A stretch of 64,000 nucleotides of DNA from Rhodospirillales bacterium. GTDB taxonomy: Bacteria; Pseudomonadota; Alphaproteobacteria; Rhodospirillales; SHVU01. The stretch covers positions 1 to 64,000 of the forward strand of contig SHVU01000003.1 of NCBI GenBank assembly GCA_009691105.1, read 5' to 3'. The translations under genes and the position numbers were made by a program. Below are positions 43,957-53,475 of this stretch, piece by piece (the first letter of the stretch is position 1; the number at the start of each line of letters is the position of its first letter). A model generated the notes under the pieces. That model did no database searches. It saw only the letters and a program-made list of their open reading frames with translations, and was not told where the DNA came from.

Positions 43957-44643
43957 CTATTCGGCCTTTTCAGCCTTGGATTTCTTGCGCCGTTCTTTCT
44001 TTGTTTTCGGGCCTTCTATCTCTTTTTCGTCAGCCTCGGCCGCGGCTTCGGGAGCCGCGGCAGCCTCTTCGCCCTCGGCTTCGGGGGCAGCTTCGAGAAG
44101 GTCCTTGTTCAGCTCGGCGGCAGCCGCCTCGGCATCGACGCGATCGTCGACGTTAAGGATGACCGCCTGGCCGGTCTTCGCTTGGATCGCGGCCTCGTCC
44201 GGTGAACGGGCGACGTTGGCGTCAACACGGACCGTGACCTCGGGATGAAGATCGACGCGGATCTTGTGCAGGCCGACGGTCTTGATCGGCGTGTCGAGCC
44301 GGACCTGCTGGCGTCCGACCGTGAAGCCGGCTTTGGTCAAACCATCGGCGATGTCGCGGGCGCTGACCGAACCGTACAGCTGTCCGCCTTCACCGGCCTG
44401 ACGGATCAGGACGACAGCTTGGCCGTCGAGCTTCTTGGCGACGGCTTCGGCCTCGCCGCGACGTTCGATATTGGTGGCGACGAGTTGGGCGCGCCGCGAC
44501 TCGAAGACCTTGCGGTTCTCGTCGGTGGCGCGAAGCGCCTTGTGGAGGGGCAGCAGGTAGTTACGGGCAAAGCCGTCTTTGACCCGCACCACGTCGCCCA
44601 TCTGACCCAGGCTCTCAATTCGCTCCAACAAAATGACTTCCAT
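43957..44643 (-). CDS. rplI: Ribosomal protein bL9, extended C-terminus
   Basis: A 228-residue bL9. The usual N-terminal domain [32 protein letters not shown] and the connecting helix are clear, and the C-terminal domain ends near residue 150 ([14 protein letters not shown]). About seventy further residues are Ala/Glu-rich and then Lys-rich ([18 protein letters not shown]), which standard bL9 lacks. GAGGGAG lies before the ATG at 44643, which overlaps the DUF2232 stop as TAATG. Part of the rpsF-rpsR-DUF2232-rplI operon. Confidence 0.95.
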   Translation of the reverse strand: MEVILLERIESLGQMGDVVRVKDGFARNYLLPLHKALRATDENRKVFESRRAQLVATNIERRGEAEAVAKKLDGQAVVLIRQAGEGGQLYGSVSARDIADGLTKAGFTVGRQQVRLDTPIKTVGLHKIRVDLHPEVTVRVDANVARSPDEAAIQAKTGQAVILNVDDRVDAEAAAAELNKDLLEAAPEAEGEEAAAAPEAAAEADEKEIEGPKTKKERRKKSKAEKAE

Positions 44644-45605
44644 TACTCGCTCCCTCGATTGCCCGTCCCGGACGCGCCGTTTGCGATCCGCCGACGGATA
44701 CCGGCCCATTGTTCCGCCATGCCCAACGCGGCGATGGCAAACAAGACCCATGTGAACACCAACGATAGACTGAAGATGCCGGCCATCAGCCAGCCGCGAC
44801 TTTTACCAGGACCGCGGAAATTGCTCAGCAACGTTGCCGCCACCGCAAATCCGAGCATCAAAAATGGAACCGACGCGACCAACGCCACGTTGCGGCCGAG
44901 CGCCTTGAATTCGTCAGGAGCGCCGAGCGCGATCGCCGCCGCCGTCACCAGGACCCACGAGGTCCAGTCGGGCAGGGTGAGATCGGCCCAGGGCTCGACC
45001 GGTCGCTTGTTGCGACCCATGCGGACCAGAATGGCTTGCGCGGCCGCGGCATTCAGGGCGGTGGCGAGAACCCACATCGTCGCCATCGTTCCGGGAAGCC
45101 ACGGCACGATCGACCCGACGAACGTCCGGCGCTCGTCCGGAGCGAGATCGGGTATCGCCGCCTGGAACCAATTGTCGAGGAACTGGCCGATACGATTCAA
45201 GATTGCGCCACCATACGTCCAATCGGCGAACCAGCCGAGAATCAAGAACACGAGTCCGAAGCCGGTCAGCCATCCGACGAGATCGCCGTTCGGCAACCAC
45301 CGGACGTTGACTGCCGCATCGGTCCGCTGGAACAACGCACCGCGCGACAAGACGAACGTCGGCACCGCGTAGAAGATAGCGAAGCGACCGGCCGCGAATG
45401 GCCCTTCGCTGACGCCGACTGCGGCGATGCCCATGGTCATGGCGGCAATGATCTCCGCTGTGCCCAGGCCAAGACCGACCAGGAACAGCGGCAATGGCGA
45501 TATTCCGCCTGCGAAATTGATCGCAGCCAGAGCGCTCGCCAATCCGGCGCCAAGCGCCATGAGAAGTCGCGTCGACATCCGATCGCGCACCCTTGCGGCC
45601 GACAT
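44643..45605 (-). CDS. DUF2232 family membrane protein
   Basis: A 320-residue integral membrane protein with about eight hydrophobic segments ([62 protein letters not shown] and others). It resembles DUF2232/YybS-like proteins that sit between rpsR and rplI in many alphaproteobacteria. No reaction is known; a link with ribosome genes is positional. It may start at ATG 45605 or at the in-frame ATG 45578. Confidence 0.85.
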   Translation of the reverse strand: MSAARVRDRMSTRLLMALGAGLASALAAINFAGGISPLPLFLVGLGLGTAEIIAAMTMGIAAVGVSEGPFAAGRFAIFYAVPTFVLSRGALFQRTDAAVNVRWLPNGDLVGWLTGFGLVFLILGWFADWTYGGAILNRIGQFLDNWFQAAIPDLAPDERRTFVGSIVPWLPGTMATMWVLATALNAAAAQAILVRMGRNKRPVEPWADLTLPDWTSWVLVTAAAIALGAPDEFKALGRNVALVASVPFLMLGFAVAATLLSNFRGPGKSRGWLMAGIFSLSLVFTWVLFAIAALGMAEQWAGIRRRIANGASGTGNRGSE

Positions 45606-45633
45606 GGCCGCGACGGTTCAGCCCGTGTGCTGC

Positions 45634-45999
45634 CTACTTAATGACGTAGGGCAGAAGGCCCAGGAACCGAGCCCGCTTGATAGCGGCTGCGAGCTCGCGC
45701 TGCTTCTTCACCGACACCGCGGTGATCCGGCTCGGCATGATCTTGCCGCGCTCCGAAACGTAGCGTTGCAGCAGGCGCAAATCCTTGTAATCGATCTTGG
45801 GCGCGTTCTTGCCTGAGAACGGGCAGCTCTTGCGGCGCCGATAGAACGGCCGCCGACCACCGCGCGCGCCACCGGCGCCACCGGCCCCGCCGCCGCTCGA
45901 TCCCGAACCACCCGAGCCGTATCCGCCCGATCCCGAACCATACCCGCCGGAGCTCGAGCCGTAGCCCGAACCCGACCGCGATCCCATCTCACCGGGCAT
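45634..45999 (-). CDS. rpsR: Ribosomal protein bS18 with Gly/Ser-rich N-terminal extension
   Basis: A 121-residue bS18. The last 73 residues are the complete normal protein ([15 protein letters not shown] through [14 protein letters not shown]). The first 48 or so form a low-complexity extension of Gly, Ser and Tyr with near repeats of GYGSxSGG. Normal bS18 is about 75-90 residues. The ATG at 45999 overlaps the rpsF stop as TAATG, which fixes the start and means the extension is translated unless an inner start is used. Pairs with bS6 on the 30S platform. Confidence 0.93.
   Translation of the reverse strand: MPGEMGSRSGSGYGSSSGGYGSGSGGYGSGGSGSSGGGAGGAGGARGGRRPFYRRRKSCPFSGKNAPKIDYKDLRLLQRYVSERGKIMPSRITAVSVKKQRELAAAIKRARFLGLLPYVIK
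45857..45987. repeat. Imperfect short repeats coding the bS18 extension
   Basis: Repeated units such as GATCCCGAACCA and CCGAGCCGTA/CCGCCCGA occur within the rpsR 5' part on the plus strand and encode the GYGS-type units. Copy number may vary between strains by slippage. Confidence 0.5.
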
Positions 46000-46451
46000 T
46001 AGCGTTCTCCTTTGTCGTCAGGGCGATCCCCGACCGGTTCATCTCCGCCGTGCCGGCCACCGCCGCCACGTCCCCAACGGTCCTCGCGCGGGCCGCGATC
46101 GTCGCGACGCATCCGCTCTTCTTTGGCGGCGGCGCGCTGCAACATCATCGACTGGCCCTCTTCGAGGGATTCGACCCGGACCGTGAGATAGCGCAAGACG
46201 TCTTCGTTGATCCGCATCTGCCGTTCCATTTCGTGAATGGCGGCAGCTGGCGCATCGAGATTGAAGAGCGTGTAGTGGCCCTTGCGGTTCTTCTTGATGC
46301 GGAACGACAAGCTGCGCAGGCCCCAATACTCTTTCTTGGGAACCTTGCCGCCGTTCGATTCAACGAGCTGGGAGAAGGTTTCGGTGAGAGCCTCGACCTG
46401 AGGCACCGACAAATCTTGACGCGCGATAAAGACGCTTTCGTAGAGAGCCAT
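45999..46451 (-). CDS. rpsF: Ribosomal protein bS6, charged C-terminal tail
   Basis: A 150-residue bS6. The core [52 protein letters not shown] and the ILRYLT-like strand are normal, ending near residue 105. The rest is an Arg/Gly/Asp-rich tail ([15 protein letters not shown]). ATG 46451 has GGGGGGA before it. First gene of the operon rpsF-rpsR-DUF2232-rplI, in which each of the first and third genes overlaps the next by one base. Confidence 0.95.
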   Translation of the reverse strand: MALYESVFIARQDLSVPQVEALTETFSQLVESNGGKVPKKEYWGLRSLSFRIKKNRKGHYTLFNLDAPAAAIHEMERQMRINEDVLRYLTVRVESLEEGQSMMLQRAAAKEERMRRDDRGPREDRWGRGGGGRHGGDEPVGDRPDDKGER

Positions 46452-46546
46452 ATGGTCCCCCCTCTGGCTTTTCTCAGCCCGCTCGGCTATCGCCAGAACC
46501 GCGGACATAGCCGACCACTGGGCCGGCAAGGAGATGTAAACCACCG

Positions 46547-46574
46547 ATCCTACACTAAGTTTCGGTCGAGGCAA
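46547..46574 (-). promoter_or_regulatory. Possible rpsF promoter
   Basis: On the minus strand TTGCCT (complement of 46569-46574) and TAGGAT (complement of 46547-46552) are 16 bases apart. Matches are partial. The leader of about 90 bases could also hold the bS6-bS18 autoregulatory site known from other bacteria, but I cannot draw it with confidence. Confidence 0.3.
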
Positions 46575-46580
46575 GCACGC

Positions 46581-46608
46581 TTGACAGGCTTGGTCCGGCC
46601 AGTGTCAT
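46581..46608 (+). promoter_or_regulatory. Probable fabD promoter
   Basis: TTGACA (46581-46586), a perfect -35, with TGTCAT (46603-46608) after 16 bases, 28 bases before the fabD start. It faces the rpsF promoter in the 184-base divergent gap. Confidence 0.4.
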
Positions 46609-46635
46609 TTCGCCCATCACCTTTGGGGCGGGGCA

Positions 46636-47577
46636 ATGCGACGAGCACTGGTATTCCCGGGACAGGGCGCTCAGGAGGTCGGCATGGGGCGAGCCCTGGC
46701 CGAGGCGTTTGCGACAGCGCGCGACGTTTTTGACGAGATCGACGAGGCGTTGAAGCAGAACTTGCAGCGTCTTATGTTTGAGGGGCCAGAGGTCGACCTC
46801 AAGCTGACCGAGAACGCCCAGCCGGCGCTCATGGCGGTCAGTTTGGCGGTCGTGCGGGTCTTGGAACGCGACGTAAAGCTCTCGGTGCCGAACTTGGCCC
46901 GGTTCGTCGCCGGCCATTCGCTGGGTGAGTATTCGGCCCTGGCAGCGGCAGGGTCGTTCACCCTGGCCGATGCGGCGCGCCTTCTCAAACGGCGCGGCCG
47001 GGCGATGCAAGAAGCGGTTCCCGTCGACGAAGGCGCCATGGCGGCGTTGATCGGTGTCGAGTTGGATGCCGCCAAAGAGATCGCCGCCGCCGCGGCCGAG
47101 AACGAAGTCTGCGTCGTCGCCAACGATAACTGTCCTGGCCAAGTCGTCATCAGTGGTGATAGCGCCGCCGTCGATCGTGCCCTCCAGATTGCGGCCGAGA
47201 AGGGGTTTCGTCGCAGCGTCCGCCTCCAAGTCAGCGCCCCATTCCACTGTCCGTTGTTGAAGCCCGCCGCCGACGCCGTGGCTGAGGCTCTCGAGAGCAT
47301 CACCTTGCGCATGCCGCAGGTGCCGCTCATCTCGAACGTCACGGCGCGACCGATCACCGATCCCGACGAAATCCGGCGACGCCTGGTCGAGCAGACGACA
47401 GCGATGGTGCGCTGGCGCGAAAGCGTTCTGTGCATGAAAGAAGAGAACATCGAGCAGGTTGTCGAAGTCGGTGCGGGCAAAGTGCTAACCGGCCTTCTGA
47501 AACGAATCGATCGCGAGTTGTCCGGCGTGACCTTGGGTACGCCAGCCGACATCGACGCCTTCGCCAAGACAATCTGA
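46636..47577 (+). CDS. fabD: Malonyl-CoA:ACP transacylase
   Basis: A 313-residue FabD that loads malonate onto acyl carrier protein. It has VFPGQGAQEVGMG at the start, the nucleophile S95 in AGHSLGEYSAL, and the catalytic His in SAPFHCPLLKPA. The GTP-like Q in TENAQPAL is the usual oxyanion residue. First gene of fabD-fabG-acpP-fabF-mltG-yicC-gmk, with 17 bases to fabG. Length is standard. Confidence 0.95.
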   Translation: MRRALVFPGQGAQEVGMGRALAEAFATARDVFDEIDEALKQNLQRLMFEGPEVDLKLTENAQPALMAVSLAVVRVLERDVKLSVPNLARFVAGHSLGEYSALAAAGSFTLADAARLLKRRGRAMQEAVPVDEGAMAALIGVELDAAKEIAAAAAENEVCVVANDNCPGQVVISGDSAAVDRALQIAAEKGFRRSVRLQVSAPFHCPLLKPAADAVAEALESITLRMPQVPLISNVTARPITDPDEIRRRLVEQTTAMVRWRESVLCMKEENIEQVVEVGAGKVLTGLLKRIDRELSGVTLGTPADIDAFAKTI

Positions 47578-47594
47578 AGCGGGGAGAACTGATC

Positions 47595-48332
47595 ATGTTT
47601 GATCTCAACGGCAAGAGTGCGCTCGTCACCGGCGCGACCGGCGGCATCGGCGGAGCGATTGCCCGGGCTCTTCACGCCCGCGGCGCAAGCTTGGCGCTGA
47701 GCGGCACTCGGGTTCCGGCGCTCGAGGCTTTAGCGGCGGAACTTGGCGAGCGCGCCGTCGTCACGCCCTGCGATCTCAGCGACAACAAGGCGGTCGAGGA
47801 GCTTGCGGCGACCGTCGAAGCCAAGCTCGGCGGCATCGATATTCTCGTTAACAATGCCGGCCTGACGCGGGACGGTCTCGCCGTCCGCATGAAGGATGAC
47901 GACTGGGACACAGTGATCGACGTCAATCTGGGCGCGGCGTTTCGCCTTGGCCGGGCGGCGCTGCGCGGCATGATGAAGCGCCGCTGGGGGCGAATCATCG
48001 GGATCACCTCGATCGTCGGCGTCATCGGCAATCCGGGTCAGGCGAACTATGCCGCCGCTAAGGCGGGCATGATCGGCATGACCAAGGCACTGGCCCGCGA
48101 GGTCGCGTCCCGGAACATCACGGTGAACTGCGTGGCGCCGGGTTTCATCGCCACGGCCATGACCGAATCCATCGCCGCCGAGGCCCGCGATCGCCTGGTC
48201 GCGGCTATTCCGAGCGGACGGCTTGGCACGCCCGCCGACGTCGCCGCCGCGGTCGCGTATTTGGCCAGCAATGAGGCCGCGTACGTCACCGGACAGACCC
48301 TGCACGTCAATGGCGGGATGGCCATGATTTGA
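47595..48332 (+). CDS. fabG: 3-Oxoacyl-ACP reductase
   Basis: A 245-residue [18 protein letters not shown] is the NADPH loop, NNAGLTRDG the second motif, and the catalytic set is Ser in GITSIVGV with Tyr and Lys in [18 protein letters not shown]. It reduces the 3-oxoacyl-ACP in chain elongation. I start at ATG 47595, after GGGGAG; the ORF extends upstream inside fabD without family residues. acpP follows after 124 bases. Confidence 0.95.
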   Translation: MFDLNGKSALVTGATGGIGGAIARALHARGASLALSGTRVPALEALAAELGERAVVTPCDLSDNKAVEELAATVEAKLGGIDILVNNAGLTRDGLAVRMKDDDWDTVIDVNLGAAFRLGRAALRGMMKRRWGRIIGITSIVGVIGNPGQANYAAAKAGMIGMTKALAREVASRNITVNCVAPGFIATAMTESIAAEARDRLVAAIPSGRLGTPADVAAAVAYLASNEAAYVTGQTLHVNGGMAMI

Positions 48333-48341
48333 TGGCTGGAC

Positions 48342-48370
48342 TTGTGGTCAACCCCAGAAAAGTGTGTTAG
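48342..48370 (+). promoter_or_regulatory. Possible separate acpP promoter
   Basis: TTGTGG (48342-48347) and TGTTAG (48365-48370) lie 17 bases apart, ten bases after the fabG stop. A small hairpin CCCCG/CGGGG (48381-48395) follows in the leader. acpP is very highly expressed in relatives and often has its own promoter here. Confidence 0.35.
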
Positions 48371-48456
48371 GAAACCGAAACCCCGCTCACCGGGGGCGGG
48401 CGTCGTCAGGCGCTCCATTCGGTCGGCAGAAACACCAAGGAATTGAGGACTTGAGC

Positions 48457-48696
48457 ATGAGCGACGTCTCCCAACGGGTGAAGAAAATCGTTGTCGAACA
48501 TCTGGGCGTCGACGAAGCGAAGGTGACCGAGACGGCGAGCTTTATCGACGATCTCGGGGCCGACAGTCTCGACACGGTCGAGCTGGTCATGGCTTTCGAA
48601 GAAGAATTTGGCTGCGAAATTCCCGACGATGCTGCCGAGAAGATCGTCACTGTTAAGGATGTGATCGACTATATCGGCACGCACGCCGCGGCCTAA
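48457..48696 (+). CDS. acpP: Acyl carrier protein
   Basis: A 79-residue ACP. The phosphopantetheine site is S37 in [21 protein letters not shown]. Acidic and of normal length. It carries growing acyl chains for fatty acid synthesis and also supplies lipid A and phospholipid enzymes. Start ATG 48457; the longer open frame lies in the leader. fabF starts 54 bases on. Confidence 0.95.
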   Translation: MSDVSQRVKKIVVEHLGVDEAKVTETASFIDDLGADSLDTVELVMAFEEEFGCEIPDDAAEKIVTVKDVIDYIGTHAAA

Positions 48697-48750
48697 CGGC
48701 GCCCCGGTTCGGGCGCTGGGCGCCGGATCTCCGGCCCTACACGGTTGATC

Positions 48751-50013
48751 ATGAGACGCGTGGTCGTCACCGGCCTCGGCCTAGTTACTCCGCTGGGCTG
48801 CGGCGTAAAAACGAACTGGGATAAGCTGTTGGCCGGAAAGTCCGGCATTTCGGCTATCCAGTCCTTTGACGTCTCCGATCTGCCTTCGAAGATCGCCGGT
48901 CTCGTGCCGCGCGGCTCGACGGCTGAAGGTCTGTTCAATGCTGACGATTGGGTCTCGCCCAAGGAACAGCGGCGGATGGACAGCTTCATCATCTACGGCA
49001 TTGCCGCCGCGATGCAGGCTGTCCAGGATGCGGGGTGGACCCCGACCGACGAAGCGTCGCGCGAACGCACCGGTGTCCTCATCGGCTCCGGCATCGGTGG
49101 GCTTCCCGAAATCTCCAGCGGCTCGACCTTGGTCGAGAACCGTCAGGTCAGAAAGCTCAGCCCGTTCTTCATTCCGGCGAGCCTGATCAACCTGGTCGCG
49201 GGCCAGGTGTCGATCAAATACGGCTTCAAGGGCCCCAACCACGCCGTCGTCACGGCCTGTTCGAGCGGCGCTCATGCCATCGGCGACGCTGCCCGCATGA
49301 TCATGTGGGAAGACGCCGAGGTCATGGTGGCGGGTGGCGCTGAAGCCGCGGTCTGCCGGATCGGCTTGGCCGGGTTCTCGCAGGCCCGGGCCTTGTCGAC
49401 GAAGTACAACGACACGCCAGAAAAAGCGTCGCGCCCGTGGGATCGTGATCGCGACGGCTTCGTGATCGCCGAAGGCGCCGGCGCGGTTGTGGTGGAAGAT
49501 TTGGAGCACGCCCGTAAGCGCGGCGCCCCGATCTATGCCGAAATCGTCGGATACGGCATGTCCGGCGACGCGTACCACATCACGGCGCCGCCCGAAGACG
49601 GGAACGGCGCGATGCGGTGCATGCGTGCCGCTCTCAAGCGTGCCCAATTGAACCCCGAAGACATCGATTACGTGAACGCCCACGGCACGTCGACGCCGGT
49701 CGGCGACGCCATCGAGCTTGGCGCCGTTAAACGCGTGTTCGGCGAAGCGGCCAGCAAGATCTCCATGTCGTCGACGAAATCTTCGATCGGACATCTGTTG
49801 GGCGCGGCCGGCGCGGTCGAAGCGGTCTATTCGATCCTGGCGATCCGCGATGGCGTGGTTCCGCCGACGCTCAATCTCGATAATCCGTCGCCTGAGCCCG
49901 GCGTCGATCTCGTGCCGCACACCGCCAAGCAACGAAAAGTCAGGGCGGCCCTGTCGAACTCGTTCGGGTTCGGCGGCACGAACGCGTCGCTGATCTTCAA
50001 GGCCCTTAACTGA
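48751..50013 (+). CDS. fabF: 3-Oxoacyl-ACP synthase II
   Basis: A 420-residue condensing enzyme of the KAS II type. Catalytic Cys170 in VVTACSSGAHAIGDAA, one His in NAHGTSTPVGD and the other in KSSIGHLLGAAGAVE. I use ATG 48751 (MRRVVVTGLG), the usual start; a TTG two codons upstream would add two residues. It elongates acyl chains and controls the unsaturated products. Spacing to mltG is seven bases. Confidence 0.95.
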   Translation: MRRVVVTGLGLVTPLGCGVKTNWDKLLAGKSGISAIQSFDVSDLPSKIAGLVPRGSTAEGLFNADDWVSPKEQRRMDSFIIYGIAAAMQAVQDAGWTPTDEASRERTGVLIGSGIGGLPEISSGSTLVENRQVRKLSPFFIPASLINLVAGQVSIKYGFKGPNHAVVTACSSGAHAIGDAARMIMWEDAEVMVAGGAEAAVCRIGLAGFSQARALSTKYNDTPEKASRPWDRDRDGFVIAEGAGAVVVEDLEHARKRGAPIYAEIVGYGMSGDAYHITAPPEDGNGAMRCMRAALKRAQLNPEDIDYVNAHGTSTPVGDAIELGAVKRVFGEAASKISMSSTKSSIGHLLGAAGAVEAVYSILAIRDGVVPPTLNLDNPSPEPGVDLVPHTAKQRKVRAALSNSFGFGGTNASLIFKALN

Positions 50014-50020
50014 GGACGTG

Positions 50021-51019
50021 ATGGCGCGCCTGACGCGCCTCGTTCTCTTCGCCATTACCATCGTGAGTCTGGTTGCGCTCGGCTTGGGCGCGGTCGGTGT
50101 ATGGCTGGATTACACGCAGCCGGGACCTCTGGATGAGGACAAGACCGTCATCATTCCGCGTGGCGCCTCGGTGGCCCGCATCGCCGAGGTCTTGGCTGCA
50201 TCCGGCGCCATCGTTCGACCGATCTTGTTTCGGGCTGCCGTAACCGTCACGGGCCAAGCTCGTCTCTTGCGGGCCGGTGAATACGCCATTCCCGCCCAGG
50301 CCAGCCCCGCCGAGATCGCGGCGCTGCTCGTTGCCGGCCGCAGCGTGGTTCGGCGCCTTACCGTGGTCGAGGGGCACACGACCTCCCAGGTTTTGGCGCT
50401 GGTGACGGCGGCCGAAGCCCTCGAAGGCCGGATCGATCGCATCACGGGTGAAGGCGCGGTTCTGCCCGAAACCTATTTCTATTCGTTGGGCGATTCGCGA
50501 GCCGCGGTCGAGGCGCGCATGACCGAGGGCATGAACCGGACGCTGAACGAGGTGTGGGCTGCTCGGCGTCCCGGCTCGCCCTTCAAGTCGCCAGCCGAGG
50601 CGTTGGTGCTGGCGTCCATTATCGAACGGGAGACGTCGGTCGCCGCCGAACGACCCCGCCTCGCCGCCGTGTTCTTCAATCGCTTGCGCCGCGGCATGAA
50701 GCTCCAATCGGATCCGACTGTCGCTTATGCGCTAACCGAAGGCGGGCGGCCCCTCGATCGGCCTCTGACGCGGATCGATCTTCGCCTCGCCTCGCCCTAC
50801 AACACCTATGTCATCGATGGGTTGCCGCCCGGACCGATCTGCAATCCGGGGCGCGAGTCGATCGCGGCGGCTCTCAACCCGGCGGAGACCGGCGAGCTCT
50901 ACTTCGTCGCCGACGGGACCGGCGGGCATGTGTTCGCAACGACGCTCGACGACCACAACCGCAACGTCGCCCGGTGGCGCCGGCTTGGTGCCGACGATGG
51001 CGACGCCCCGCCTCCTTAA
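50021..51019 (+). CDS. mltG: Endolytic murein transglycosylase
   Basis: A 332-residue YceG/MltG protein with one N-terminal membrane helix (LVLFAITIVSLVALGLGAVGVWL). It also has a LysM-like part and the catalytic domain with SIIERETSVAAERPRLAAVFFNRLRRGMKLQSDPT in outline, where the first Glu pair holds the catalytic acid. C-terminal PYNTYVIDGLPPGPICNPG is characteristic. It cuts nascent glycan strands and sets their length. Common position after fabF in alphaproteobacteria and other Gram-negatives. Confidence 0.93.
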   Translation: MARLTRLVLFAITIVSLVALGLGAVGVWLDYTQPGPLDEDKTVIIPRGASVARIAEVLAASGAIVRPILFRAAVTVTGQARLLRAGEYAIPAQASPAEIAALLVAGRSVVRRLTVVEGHTTSQVLALVTAAEALEGRIDRITGEGAVLPETYFYSLGDSRAAVEARMTEGMNRTLNEVWAARRPGSPFKSPAEALVLASIIERETSVAAERPRLAAVFFNRLRRGMKLQSDPTVAYALTEGGRPLDRPLTRIDLRLASPYNTYVIDGLPPGPICNPGRESIAAALNPAETGELYFVADGTGGHVFATTLDDHNRNVARWRRLGADDGDAPPP

Positions 51020-51092
51020 AACAGGCCAACAGCTTGTTGAGTCCGGCGCCGGAGGGATATAACGGCGCAAGGCCCGAAACCGGGGGGCAGGC

Positions 51093-51986
51093 GTGGCCAT
51101 TGCTTCGATGACTGGATTTGCCCGCGCCCAAGGCGAGCGCAACGGCGCCGCGTGGTCGTGGGAAGCTAAAAGCGTGAACTCCAAGGGTCTCGATATCCGC
51201 TGCCGCGTGCCGGCGGGGTTCGAGAGCGTGGAGATTCAGGCCCGCGAGCGCAGCACGAAGCGCTTTAAGCGCGGCAATGTGTCGCTCGGCCTGACTCTGA
51301 CCCGCGCCACGGGCGCCGGCGTGCGCGTCAATCGCGAGATCCTTGCTCAAATCATTGCCCTGCTTCCCGAGATCGCGCGCCAGGTGCCCAGCGCGGAACC
51401 GCCGCGGCTCGATGGGATCTTGGGGATTCGCGGCGTCATCGAACCCTTGCCGGAAGCCGAGGCCGAATCCGAGGACGAGCGGCGCGCCACCGAAGGGGCG
51501 GTCCTGGCCAGCCTGGACGTGGCGCTCGAGCAGCTCGCCACTGGTCGGGCCCAGGAAGGGGCTCGGCTTCACGAGGTTCTCGACGGCCATGTCGCCGAGA
51601 TGGTGCGGCTCTGCGCGGCAGCGGAAACCTTTGCGGCGATGCAGCCCGAGGCGATTCGCGAGCGCTTGCGGACCCAGGTTCGGGATCTGTTGGGCGCGGC
51701 CCCCAGTCTGTCCGAAGACCGCCTGCTTCAGGAGGTCGCTTTGCTGTGGACCAAGGCCGATATCCGCGAGGAATTGGACCGGCTTAAGGCCCATCTTGCA
51801 GCGACCAAAGAACTTCTGCATGAAGGTGTGGCGGTGGGGCGCCGCCTCGACTTTCTCTGCCAAGAATTGAACCGCGAGGCGAACACCTTGTGTTCCAAGT
51901 CGGCCGATGTCGAATTGACCCGTGTGGGTCTTGGCCTCAAGGCTGCAATCGAGCAATTCCGGGAACAGGTGCAAAACGTTGAGTGA
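51093..51986 (+). CDS. yicC: YicC family protein
   Basis: A 297-residue YicC-type protein: N-terminal SMTGFARAQGERNGAAWSWEAKSVNSKGLDIR and C-terminal DUF1732 with GRRLDFLCQELNREANTLCSKSAD. Members of this family have been reported as RNA endonucleases. It starts at GTG 51093, five codons before an ATG, since the usual start precedes SMTGFA by a few residues. It overlaps gmk by eight bases, as often seen. Confidence 0.9.
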   Translation: MAIASMTGFARAQGERNGAAWSWEAKSVNSKGLDIRCRVPAGFESVEIQARERSTKRFKRGNVSLGLTLTRATGAGVRVNREILAQIIALLPEIARQVPSAEPPRLDGILGIRGVIEPLPEAEAESEDERRATEGAVLASLDVALEQLATGRAQEGARLHEVLDGHVAEMVRLCAAAETFAAMQPEAIRERLRTQVRDLLGAAPSLSEDRLLQEVALLWTKADIREELDRLKAHLAATKELLHEGVAVGRRLDFLCQELNREANTLCSKSADVELTRVGLGLKAAIEQFREQVQNVE

Positions 51987-52626
51987 CACTGGATCGACGT
52001 CTCATCCCGCGGTCGGCCGGCGCGGCCTGATGCTGGTGCTCTCGTCGCCCTCCGGGGCGGGCAAATCGACGATCGCTGCCGAGCTTCTGAAGCGCGAAGC
52101 CGGCCTGACGCGGTCGGTGTCGGCGACGACACGCAAGCCGCGACCTGGCGAGGTCGACGTCCGTCACTACTTCTTCGTCACGCCGGATGCTTTCGGCGAA
52201 ATGGTCGATGCCGAGCTGCTGCTCGAACACGCCCACATCTTCGGCAATCAATACGGAACGCCGCGCGCACCCGTCGACGCCGCCCTTGCCGGGGGGCGCG
52301 ACGTGCTCTTTGACATCGATTGGCAGGGCATGCGGCAGATCGCCCAGACTTCTCGCGCCGATCTGGTCAGCATTTTCATCCTGCCGCCGTCGATCACCGA
52401 GCTTGAGCGCCGGCTTCGCGGTAGAGCCCAGGACAGCGACGAGGAAATTCGCCGCAGGATGTCCAAGGCCCGTGACGAGATGGCGCATTTCGGCGAATAC
52501 GACTACGTCATCCTCAACCATAAGCTCGACGAAAGCGTCGCTCAGGTGCAGTTGATTCTGACCGCGGAACGGCTTCGCCGACCGCGCCAAGTTGGGCTTG
52601 GTGCCTTCATTACCGACCTCGAATAG
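51979..52626 (+). CDS. gmk: Guanylate kinase
   Basis: A 215-residue kinase that makes GDP from GMP and ATP. P-loop SSPSGAGKSTIAAELL (about residues 22-37), GMP-binding SVSATTRKPRPGEVDVRHYFF, and a lid with RLRGRAQDSDEEIRRRM. I infer a TTG start at 51979, which adds SDTGSTSHPAVGRRGLML as in related proteins; ATG 52030 would leave only five residues before the P-loop. It overlaps yicC and converges on rsmA fourteen bases later. Confidence 0.9.
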   Translation: MSDTGSTSHPAVGRRGLMLVLSSPSGAGKSTIAAELLKREAGLTRSVSATTRKPRPGEVDVRHYFFVTPDAFGEMVDAELLLEHAHIFGNQYGTPRAPVDAALAGGRDVLFDIDWQGMRQIAQTSRADLVSIFILPPSITELERRLRGRAQDSDEEIRRRMSKARDEMAHFGEYDYVILNHKLDESVAQVQLILTAERLRRPRQVGLGAFITDLE

Positions 52627-52640
52627 CCGCCTCTTCAGGA

Positions 52641-53471
52641 TCATTCGGCGAGCGCCCGGGCGAGAACCAGAAAGTCCTCGACGCGAAGGTCTTCGGCCCG
52701 CGCCGTCGGGACGATGCCGAGGCTTTCGAGATCGAGGCCGAGGCTTTTCACGCTGGTCCGTAACATTTTGCGCCGCTGGCCGAAGGCCTGCGCCGTGACC
52801 GTCTCGACGGCTTTCCAGTCCGCCGGCGGCGCCGGACGTCGTGGCACGAGCGTCACCACTGAGCTGATGACTTTAGGTGGCGGCGTGAAGGCGCGCGGAT
52901 CGATGTCGAACTCGCGCCGTACCGTCGTCCGCCATTGGGCGATGATCGAAAGTCGCCCATAGGCGCTGGTGCGAGGTTCCGCCGCAAGCCGTGCCGCGAC
53001 TTCCTTTTGGAACATCAGGGTCAGAGACTCGTACGCCTCGGCGTTGCGTAGCCACCCGATGACCAGCGGTACGGCGACGTTGTAGGGCAGGTTGGCGATG
53101 ATGCGCCGCGGTGCGGTGCCCAAGACCGCGCAGTCGATCTCGAGCGCGTCGCCTTCGATGATCTCCAATCGATTCGGGTAGGCGTCGCGTAGTTCGCCGA
53201 GCGCTGCGACGCAGCGCGGATCGGTTTCGATGGCGATGACCTTGGCGGCGTCGGCCTGCAGCAGAGCGCGGGTCAAGCCTCCGGGACCGGCGCCGATTTC
53301 GATGACCGTGCGGCCTTCGAGCGAACCCGCGGCCCGGGCAATGCGCGCCGTCAGATTGAGATCGAAGAGAAAATGCTGGCCGAGCCGTTTTTGCGCGGCG
53401 ATCCCGTGACGCGCGATCACATCGCGGAGCGGCGCAAGCGTCGGCCCGGCCTCCCGCGACGCGTCGGCCAC
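52641..53471 (-). CDS. rsmA: 16S rRNA dimethyladenosine transferase
   Basis: A 276-residue KsgA/RsmA that dimethylates two adjacent adenosines near the 3' end of 16S rRNA. Motifs: KRLGQHFLFDLNLTARIA, SAM loop VIEIGAGPGGLTRALL, and the catalytic NLPYNVAVPL (N-L-P-Y). C-terminal domain with FTPPPKVISSVVTLVP is normal. Four bases separate it from the pdxA stop, so it is the last gene of the lptF-to-rsmA transcript. Confidence 0.95.
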   Translation of the reverse strand: MADASREAGPTLAPLRDVIARHGIAAQKRLGQHFLFDLNLTARIARAAGSLEGRTVIEIGAGPGGLTRALLQADAAKVIAIETDPRCVAALGELRDAYPNRLEIIEGDALEIDCAVLGTAPRRIIANLPYNVAVPLVIGWLRNAEAYESLTLMFQKEVAARLAAEPRTSAYGRLSIIAQWRTTVRREFDIDPRAFTPPPKVISSVVTLVPRRPAPPADWKAVETVTAQAFGQRRKMLRTSVKSLGLDLESLGIVPTARAEDLRVEDFLVLARALAE

Positions 53472-53475
53472 GCTC

